Origin: Verrucomicrobiia bacterium
GTDB lineage: Bacteria > Verrucomicrobiota > Verrucomicrobiia > Opitutales > Opitutaceae
DNA length: 12,545 bases
Direction: 5' to 3'
NCBI GenBank assembly: GCA_030424825.1
Contig: JAUHWE010000062.1
Location: 1 to 12,545, forward strand
The position numbers and the translations under genes are program-made. Shown here in pieces: positions 7,399 through 12,545 of the stretch (position 1 is the stretch's first letter; each line of letters opens with the position of its first letter). The notes under the pieces are model-generated. The model worked only from the letters and a program-made list of their open reading frames with translations. It did no database searches and was not told the origin of the DNA.

Positions 7399-8034
7399 CT
7401 AGGAATTCGCTTTCTGCACAGTAATAATTATTCGATCAGCCTCTACTTTGGTTTGCATGCTGCTTACATCGACCGGTGCACTAAGTTGAACCGAGCGTGA
7501 ATAGGTATGGGAACTACTGGAGAAAGTTGAAAAGCTACCAGTGTCAGTGGATTTGCTTTCCTCTTTGGATACTTTTGCCTTGAGGGACAGGGACAGTGTT
7601 TGTCCATCGATATTAACTTCTATATCCTGTGAGTCTGGGTCTATTCCGGTTACTGTAACTACAAACTGTTTGTTCTCCTCTTTAGCTTCGACAGAAAGAT
7701 TCTTGGCAGGATCGACAAGGTTTGATTGAGGTAGCGTTGGCCCACCCAATGGACCTGCAGTTCCGAAAGAATCCCGAAAAAGCTGATCCATCCTCTCTCT
7801 CATGCGGTCCAGCTCCGTGAAGGGATCGGTGTTTGATCCAAATGGATTCAAGTGTGACGGAACAGGCTGTTTTGGAGTTAGAGATTTCGAGGAATCAACT
7901 TTGGAGTGAGTATTGGCAGCTTGGGATAGTTCGAGCTCTTCTATCTGTTTTAACAGTACACTTTGATTGTAGGCCAGAAGACCAACAATCACCAAGAGGG
8001 TTATCATAGCAGGGATGATCCAATTTGGTTTCAT
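7399..8034 (-). CDS. Membrane-anchored small heat-shock protein (Hsp20/alpha-crystallin domain)
   Basis: 211 aa. Residues 5-22 are a single hydrophobic helix after MKPN, and no signal cleavage site is evident, so it is probably an N-terminal anchor with the rest in the periplasm. A linker (23-68) is followed by DPFTELDRMRERMDQLFRDSFG (70-91), the helical segment typically found before an alpha-crystallin domain in Hsp20 proteins. The domain itself runs ~113-208: VEAKEENKQFVVTVTGID (115-132), EVNIDGQTLSLSLKAKV (139-155), a Ser/Thr-rich loop (157-177), then SRSVQLSAPVDVSSMQTKVEADRIIITVQK. The C-terminal IxI tail of cytoplasmic sHSPs is missing. Role by family: ATP-independent holding of unfolded proteins. 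It starts 33 bp after the protease stop on the same strand, so they are probably one operon. No clear Shine-Dalgarno site is seen. Confidence 0.85.
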   Translation of the reverse strand: MKPNWIIPAMITLLVIVGLLAYNQSVLLKQIEELELSQAANTHSKVDSSKSLTPKQPVPSHLNPFGSNTDPFTELDRMRERMDQLFRDSFGTAGPLGGPTLPQSNLVDPAKNLSVEAKEENKQFVVTVTGIDPDSQDIEVNIDGQTLSLSLKAKVSKEESKSTDTGSFSTFSSSSHTYSRSVQLSAPVDVSSMQTKVEADRIIITVQKANS

Positions 8035-8067
8035 TTCGCATCTAGTCTGGATATTGAATATATGATC

Positions 8068-9516
8068 CTATTTTACGCGAATAGCGAAATACACCGTTCT
8101 TCCTCGATCAAATAGGTAAAGCTTGTTCACGCCCGGTTTGATCAACTCACGCGCTGACTGGACACTTTCGGGTCGTTCGTCATTTATCTCTAGTATGACC
8201 ATGCCCGCTCTGAAGCTCCGGGCGTAGGGCGATTCAGGATCGACAGAGGTTATAATGAGTCCGCCGATGCCGCGGGGAATCCTGTACTGACTTGCTTGTT
8301 CCTCGTCTACGGTAGTGACCTCGATTCCCTCTAGGAGCTCGTTTGCCCCCATCGCAAAACGTCCAGAAGACTGTCCCACTTCCATCTTGAGCTTCTTGCG
8401 TTTTCCATCGCGGATTACTTCTATGTCTATTTCTGATCCGGGAGTGGTGTGTCCCACTCGAATCCGAAATTCATTGGCGGTCTCGACGGCCTTTCCATCG
8501 ATGGAGACCACGACATCGCCCCTTTCGAGACCTCCTTCTGCGGCCGCAGACATTTTTTCAACGTCGTTGATCAGAACGCCTTTGGTTCCTTCGAGTCCAA
8601 ATGCTTCGGCCATATCCTGCGAAAGGTCGGATATGCTTACTCCAAGGAAGCCCCGTCTTACCTCTCCAGTGCTGACGAGTTGAGTACTAATATTTACCGC
8701 TAAGTTGGAGGGAATGGCGAATCCGATTCCAATGTTCCCGCCGCTTCGAGAAAGAATAGCGGAGTTCACTCCGATGAGGCGTCCTTTTGAGTCGATCAGA
8801 GCGCCGCCGGAATTGCCTGGGTTGATCGAGGCATCAGTCTGGATAAAGCTCTCGTATCCATTGTCGCCGTAAATTCCGATGGAGCGATTCTTGGCAGAAA
8901 TTATTCCTTGAGTAACGGTGAGACCGACTCCCATGGGGTTCCCGATTGCGAAAACGACATCCCCAACTGCGATGGTGTCGCTGTCAGCGATTTTTATGAA
9001 AGGCAGATTCTCGGCTCTCACTTTCAGGATAGCGATATCGGTCAAAGGGTCACGGCCCACGATGCTCGCTTCGAGTTCCCGTCCGTCTGTAAGTCCAACG
9101 AGTACTTCGTCGGCATCTTCACCTCGCTCGTCACTAACAACGTGGTTGTTGGTGACGATGTATCCGTCCTTGCTAATGATGACTCCTGAACCGACACCTT
9201 GTGGAATTTTGCGTTCTTCTGGTTCAATATCGCGATTCTGCCGCGGGATGGGCACTCCAAAAAAACGTCGAAGCAGCTCTTCCTCAGGAGAGTATCCCCT
9301 GGAGTTGGCAACTTTCACAACGCGTGCTGTGTATACAGAAACTACTGACGGAGTAGCGCTGCTCAACATTGTCGCGTAGCTGTGAGGGAGAAAAGACTGT
9401 TCCCGGTCGATCGATTCGCTATCCACGCGAAGATCTAGTTTGTCTGCTTGAAGGGGTATGAGATAAAAAGGAAGTGAGGCAAGAAGCGCTGCAATTGTTT
9501 TGGTATAGTGTCTCAT
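8068..9516 (-). CDS. DegP/DegQ-type periplasmic serine protease with two PDZ domains
   Basis: 482 aa from the ATG at 9516. The frame also runs up to a TTG at 9573, but that adds 19 residues before a textbook signal peptide (MRHYTKTIAALLASLPFYLIPLQA, residues 1-24), so the ATG is preferred. The trypsin-like domain (~45-285) has the triad His125 (TNNHVV), Asp160 (LTDIAILKV) and Ser236 (INPGNSGGALI). The LA loop between FFGVPIP and GVGSG is short, more like DegQ than DegP. PDZ1 starts at ~287 (RRGFLGVSISDL); PDZ2 (~395-475) is recognisable but divergent. Known role of the family: a periplasmic protease and chaperone that degrades misfolded envelope proteins, assembling as trimers and larger cages. 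All catalytic residues are intact. It is followed by the anchored sHSP gene and preceded by a gene-free region likely to hold its promoter; I could not pick a convincing -35/-10. Confidence 0.95.
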   Translation of the reverse strand: MRHYTKTIAALLASLPFYLIPLQADKLDLRVDSESIDREQSFLPHSYATMLSSATPSVVSVYTARVVKVANSRGYSPEEELLRRFFGVPIPRQNRDIEPEERKIPQGVGSGVIISKDGYIVTNNHVVSDERGEDADEVLVGLTDGRELEASIVGRDPLTDIAILKVRAENLPFIKIADSDTIAVGDVVFAIGNPMGVGLTVTQGIISAKNRSIGIYGDNGYESFIQTDASINPGNSGGALIDSKGRLIGVNSAILSRSGGNIGIGFAIPSNLAVNISTQLVSTGEVRRGFLGVSISDLSQDMAEAFGLEGTKGVLINDVEKMSAAAEGGLERGDVVVSIDGKAVETANEFRIRVGHTTPGSEIDIEVIRDGKRKKLKMEVGQSSGRFAMGANELLEGIEVTTVDEEQASQYRIPRGIGGLIITSVDPESPYARSFRAGMVILEINDERPESVQSARELIKPGVNKLYLFDRGRTVYFAIRVK

Positions 9517-9715
9517 GTCAGTCAGGTTCAGGTTGAAAGGGTGAGGTACCCCGAGTTGAGTCACCGGATTCAATCCTTGTTCTGCATCAACGGGATTCCC
9601 CTTTGAATTAGTGATTGTTTAGTTCGCTAAATACAGGGGAATGAAAGCATCAATTGTGCCAAAGACACTCACCCGTCCTTGGTTCGCGACTTGAGGATGC
9701 GGTTCCCATAGTAGC

Positions 9716-9734
9716 TATAAAGTAGTCCTTTATA
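9716..9734. repeat. Small hairpin, 7-bp arms
   Basis: TATAAAG (9716-9722) and CTTTATA (9728-9734) are exact inverted repeats around a 5-nt loop. It could be a weak RNA hairpin or an operator-like site. It is the first of three dyads within 90 bp. Confidence 0.5.
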
Positions 9735-9742
9735 TGGTAGTG

Positions 9743-9754
9743 GTGCTTAAGCAC
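9743..9754. repeat. 12-bp palindrome GTGCTTAAGCAC (copy 1)
   Basis: A perfect 12-bp palindrome. It shares the pattern GTGYTTAARCAC with a second palindrome at 10076-10087 in the same gene-free region. It could be a protein-binding operator, ~230 bp upstream of the protease start. Confidence 0.5.
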
Positions 9755-9765
9755 ACAGGCCTTGT

Positions 9766-9804
9766 AAAAATGTCTCACGTTTCTCCGAACGCGTGACATT
9801 TTTT
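9766..9804. terminator. Orphan bidirectional terminator-like hairpin
   Basis: Pairing blocks: AAAAATG (9766-9772) with CATTTTT (9797-9803), TCA (9775-9777) with TGA (9794-9796), CGTT (9778-9781) with AACG (9788-9791); loop TCTCCG (9782-9787), with 2-nt bulges on each side. A run of six T ends at 9804 on the plus strand, and the A-run at 9766-9770 gives the T-run for the minus strand. On the minus strand it could end the transcript of the large surface-protein gene, 436 bp past its stop. On the plus strand no gene precedes it, which leaves room for a small RNA. Confidence 0.6.
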
Positions 9805-9846
9805 CGCACCTATGAAATTTTGAGTAAGTCCAGGATGCCTAAGTTT

Positions 9847-10037
9847 AAGTAGTATTAGAAGACTATTGCTTCGTTGCGAAATCGGTCCCCTTGTCCGCTT
9901 TTGTTGGGCTAGGGATGGTTGTTTGTATAACTATATGACGAGGGAAATAGCTTATCTTGAGACCTATAATTTCACTACTTATCCAACGGTATTGCTAATT
10001 ATAGAGACAGAGTGTAAGTAAAAAACTAATACTACTT
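9847..10037. repeat. 12-bp inverted repeat bounding a 191-bp segment
   Basis: AAGTAGTATTAG (9847-9858) is the exact reverse complement of CTAATACTACTT (10026-10037). The segment between is AT-leaning and non-coding. Short terminal inverted repeats like this fit a MITE-like element, but I see no target-site duplication, so it may be chance. Confidence 0.35.
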
Positions 10038-10075
10038 TAGTCAGGTTTTCTTCTTTTCCCTTTCTTTGTGGGTGG

Positions 10076-10087
10076 GTGTTTAAACAC
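10076..10087. repeat. 12-bp palindrome GTGTTTAAACAC (copy 2)
   Basis: A perfect palindrome matching GTGYTTAARCAC, the same pattern as 9743-9754 and exactly 333 bp away. It directly follows a G/T-rich run after a pyrimidine-rich stretch. The two copies differ only at the symmetric Y/R pair. Confidence 0.5.
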
Positions 10088-10125
10088 ATTTTTCTTACAC
10101 CGTTGGCTCAGGCATACATTGACTT

Positions 10126-10169
10126 AAGTGACCTGCGAGCAAGTGACTTGCGCATGGTGGCACTTGCTC
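10126..10169. repeat. Direct and inverted repeat cluster
   Basis: AAGTGACCTGCG (10126-10137) repeats with one change as AAGTGACTTGCG (10141-10152), a period of 15 bp. GAGCAAGTG (10137-10145) and CACTTGCTC (10161-10169) are perfect 9-bp inverted repeats around a 15-nt loop. ACTTAAGT (10122-10129) is a further small palindrome at the left edge. It lies 70-115 bp past the stop of the large surface-protein gene, so it may form a 3'-UTR hairpin, but no T-run follows. Confidence 0.55.
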
Positions 10170-10239
10170 AATGTCTTCAGGGAGGGCAGATGATGCACTG
10201 ACAGTTCGAAACAGGGAAATCGAGGTGTGATACACAGTG

Positions 10240-12545
10240 TTATTCACTCACCCACCGAAAGAAGCTTTTGTCGGTAATGGTCGTGGTAGCGGTCACTTGA
10301 TAGCGACCGGGAATCAGTTGTTCGACGACGACTTCTGGGACAGGGGCCCATTCGACGGGCGAATCGAGGTTGCTAATTTCCAGTACGAGGGAATCTACAA
10401 GATTATCAGCGACTTCAATGACGAATCGCACGCTGCTGGTGTCCAATGCTTCGAATTCCGTAATGAAAATTTCGGTACCTTCTATGAGCGTTGTTGTTTC
10501 CGCTGAAGGTTCCTTGTCTTCCGTGAGACCCACCCAATCGATTGCGACGCTATAGAAGGAGTATCGCTTGCCGACTTCGCCTCTGAAGGTGAGATCGGTC
10601 TCATAAGTTCCGCCAACCCACAAGCTGTAGGGGCCTCCATCGATGGATCGATAGACATTGTAACGGGATACGCCGGAGCCGCTTCCATCGTTGCCAGTAA
10701 GCTGAACGGTGAACTCTTTGCTGCCCGACACGGCGGGACTCGAGGCGGAGCTTGTCGGGGCGGTGAGATCGATCGTGTGGAGCACTTCTGGCGTCAAAAT
10801 GGCTTCGTTTAAGTCGAATACGATACTCGCAATATTATTGAATTCGGTGCCTTCTGGCAGTCCGGACTTCTGTCTGATTTCGTAGCTGAAATGCCCTTGG
10901 CCATTGCCGGTTCCGTCTTCGACTTGGAGAAATCCGTCGGAAAATCCGAAAGGCGTGGAACCGGTGGCGGGGTCTTGCGAGTCGAAGGTCATCGTAATCT
11001 GGCCCGTCTGCCTATCAAACTCCGCAATTACTTTCACATTCAATGGGGTCCCATCTGCGTTTTGATAGGGCACAATCGTTTCGAAGCCCTGACTGTCCTC
11101 GGGTGCGTCTACATTGAGCTCACCCCAGCCAAATTCTCTGAACCGGAAAGTAGTGTAGTCAAAATCTGGATCCAAATTGTCTGTAACAATGACTCGTAAG
11201 GCAGGAGCGGTCGCACCCTCTTCGGGGTCGTTTTCGAAATGCACCACGTATGGAATTAACTGACCTTCGCTGATCCAGCCCTCGGGGCCATGGCCATTGG
11301 CGCCAAATTTGTCGTTGGGGTCGAGTGAACCGCCGGTTTGGGGCCATTGGCTTGCATCGACATCGTCGTAGTTGACTACATCGAGCTCTGGAGCGTGTTC
11401 GACCGGTTCGTCGCAGCAGCCTATGGGTACGAGAATCTTCTTGTTGAGATCGAATATATCTAGGCTGATTCCAGCGTTAACAGATTCTGTGGGCTGTGTA
11501 AGGCTAGATAGGATGGATTGAGTAGCGGGTTCTTCATCAGGTTCCTGAAAGAAATCATCGAATGGGATGTTCAGATTAGCGCCTTCACTCCAAACTCCAT
11601 TAGTCAAAGTGGACTGGAATATTTGCTCGCCTCCCAGGAAATCATCTGCTCCCGGACTCGAGGGTACGATTTCGGCCCAGTAAGCAGTCACTTTGTCGGC
11701 GATCAAGCCAATAGCTGCACAGGCGCTGACGGGTCCATTGTTTAGCTGTTGCTTCGCTAACCAGATCATATTCTGGTCATCCCATTTCTGAATAAAAAGC
11801 TCTGTCTCGATTCCGTTGTATTCAATCCAGGTGAGATAGACACTCCCATCGCTTAAGCGATGAAGATTAAGATCGGAGGCGGTTCCGATTGCCGTGCTAG
11901 TTAATACCGGTTCGGTCCATCCGCTCTCGGTTTGGCGAATGAAGCACACGTTGGTGGCTTCATAGGCGGCGAGCATGTTTTCAACCGATGTATCTTCATC
12001 AACACTACTAACATCCGCATGGGCGAATACTACTAAGAGCCTATTGTTTGAGTCACGTATCACCTGAACCTCACGGTTGGCTCCTGTTATGCCGGGTATC
12101 GCCGTAGGGGTGCCCCATGAATCGCCGCTGAACTCAGCATACATCATAGAGTTGCTAATATCGTCCAAGCCGTTGCCGTCTTCCTCTATCCAGATGCCGG
12201 CAGGTGTTCCCGTGGTTGAGTTAAATAGGGCAGGGCTCGTCTGATCGATCACATCGGTAGATACTGTACTGCTCAGAGCCTGACTGACCCCGGGTTGTTC
12301 GTAGGTATCGGTGGTTCCATCTTTGCCTTCTCGTGTCGTGGTCTCGACGATGTTCCATCCCTCAGGTGTGGTATAGTTTCGAACCAGTGTTTCTGGATCG
12401 TCGAAGAGCTGAATGGTATCATCGATTTCAGTGGAAGCGGTGGGAGTTATAAGCGAATAAGTAAATTCGTGCGATCGAGTATATACACTTGCCACTGTAC
12501 CCTCAACCTTGCCTTTGATAAATATGTCCTCTAGGATCGTCCCTT
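10240..12545 (-). CDS. Large extracellular protein, C-terminal part (SLDPNDK domain; 5' end outside window)
   Basis: The frame is open to the right edge (first full codon 12543-12541), so the start is missing and at least 767 residues are present. Counted from the GTG at 12495: residues ~85-310 carry repeats of the form W-x-E / VVF / YLTWIEYNG with GVW and SGW turns, resembling beta-propeller (BNR-like) blades. Residues ~390-572, from SLDPNDKFG to NNIASIVFDLNEAI, match a conserved extracellular domain of PVC surface proteins (DUF7619-type, recalled and not searched). Residues ~580-672 look like an Ig/FN3 domain (TAPTSS, YNVYRSIDGGPY, YSFYSVAIDWVG). Residues ~676-751 form a C-terminal module, with W715 and ending KSFFRWVSE, of a type seen in Verrucomicrobia exported proteins. 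No membrane anchor or LPXTG-like signal is present. The composition is rich in Asp, Glu, Thr and Ser, as expected for a secreted or cell-surface protein. Its function is unknown; adhesion or glycan binding is a guess. Confidence 0.85.
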   Translation of the reverse strand, partial: GTILEDIFIKGKVEGTVASVYTRSHEFTYSLITPTASTEIDDTIQLFDDPETLVRNYTTPEGWNIVETTTREGKDGTTDTYEQPGVSQALSSTVSTDVIDQTSPALFNSTTGTPAGIWIEEDGNGLDDISNSMMYAEFSGDSWGTPTAIPGITGANREVQVIRDSNNRLLVVFAHADVSSVDEDTSVENMLAAYEATNVCFIRQTESGWTEPVLTSTAIGTASDLNLHRLSDGSVYLTWIEYNGIETELFIQKWDDQNMIWLAKQQLNNGPVSACAAIGLIADKVTAYWAEIVPSSPGADDFLGGEQIFQSTLTNGVWSEGANLNIPFDDFFQEPDEEPATQSILSSLTQPTESVNAGISLDIFDLNKKILVPIGCCDEPVEHAPELDVVNYDDVDASQWPQTGGSLDPNDKFGANGHGPEGWISEGQLIPYVVHFENDPEEGATAPALRVIVTDNLDPDFDYTTFRFREFGWGELNVDAPEDSQGFETIVPYQNADGTPLNVKVIAEFDRQTGQITMTFDSQDPATGSTPFGFSDGFLQVEDGTGNGQGHFSYEIRQKSGLPEGTEFNNIASIVFDLNEAILTPEVLHTIDLTAPTSSASSPAVSGSKEFTVQLTGNDGSGSGVSRYNVYRSIDGGPYSLWVGGTYETDLTFRGEVGKRYSFYSVAIDWVGLTEDKEPSAETTTLIEGTEIFITEFEALDTSSVRFVIEVADNLVDSLVLEISNLDSPVEWAPVPEVVVEQLIPGRYQVTATTTITDKSFFRWVSE

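Larger units (their letters stand above)
9517..10239. other. 723-bp gene-free region rich in dyad symmetries
   Basis: No reading frame here has a coding look. The part next to 9516 must carry the promoter of the protease-sHSP operon. From 9716 to 10169 there are several symmetric elements, listed separately: a TATAAAG/CTTTATA hairpin (9716-9734), two GTGYTTAARCAC palindromes, a terminator-like hairpin, a 12-bp inverted repeat 191 bp wide, and a direct/inverted repeat cluster at 10126-10169. A pyrimidine-rich run lies at 10041-10068. This is more structure than the other gaps in the window hold. Confidence 0.75.

Noticed and set aside
8315..9379. Long open frames on the plus strand opposite the protease gene (8315-8683, 8918-9379)
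   Set aside because: They are antisense to a gene with intact family motifs. Their translations are Ser/Pro/Thr-rich low complexity with no signal or domain, as expected of shadow frames.
11847..11862. Perfect 16-bp palindrome CATCGCTTAAGCGATG
   Set aside because: It lies inside the coding sequence of the large protein and reads as ordinary codons (HRLSDG). One such palindrome in 12.5 kb is not far from chance, although its CTTAAG core resembles the intergenic sites.
1..12545. CRISPR array, tRNA, rRNA, transposase or phage genes
   Set aside because: I looked for spaced repeats, cloverleaf-like ends and recombinase motifs and saw none.

Overview
The window looks like chromosomal DNA from a Verrucomicrobiota- or Planctomycetota-type (PVC group) marine or environmental heterotroph. 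This rests on the gene content. There is a DUF1501 protein, a secreted sulfatase fused to a DUF1080 (3-keto-disaccharide hydrolase-like) domain, a secreted PQQ-type beta-propeller, and a large extracellular protein with the SLDPNDK-type domain common in these phyla. Long palindromic intergenic repeats also fit. I favour Verrucomicrobiota (Opitutae-like), but no rRNA or other phylogenetic marker is present, so this is inference.

Layout. Bases 1-7044 are all plus-strand genes: the C-terminal half of a DUF1501 protein; a DUF6607-family lipoprotein; the sulfatase-DUF1080 fusion followed 38-41 bp later by the beta-propeller protein (a likely two-gene unit); then two small secreted DUF3016 paralogues 16 bp apart (a tandem duplication with its own strong ribosome binding site). 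Bases 7045-7398 are gene-free and hold a perfect 26-bp-arm inverted repeat between convergent transcription units. From 7399 everything is on the minus strand: a membrane-anchored small heat-shock (alpha-crystallin) protein preceded, 33 bp upstream, by a DegP/DegQ-type serine protease. Together these two look like an envelope protein-quality-control operon. A 723-bp gene-free stretch (9517-10239) follows, with several dyad symmetries and an orphan terminator-like hairpin. The window ends in the C-terminal 768 or so codons of a large surface or secreted protein whose start lies outside.

How the genes may work together. The plus-strand block is mostly exported proteins. The sulfatase-DUF1080 plus propeller pair suggests degradation of sulfated polysaccharide outside the cytoplasm. 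The protease and anchored sHSP probably protect that busy periplasm. I found no rRNA, tRNA, CRISPR array, transposase, integrase, phage gene or toxin-antitoxin pair. No clearly novel system can be proved from the sequence. The best candidates are the protease/anchored-sHSP pair, the non-canonical sulfatase active site, the repeat families, and the structured gene-free region 9517-10239.
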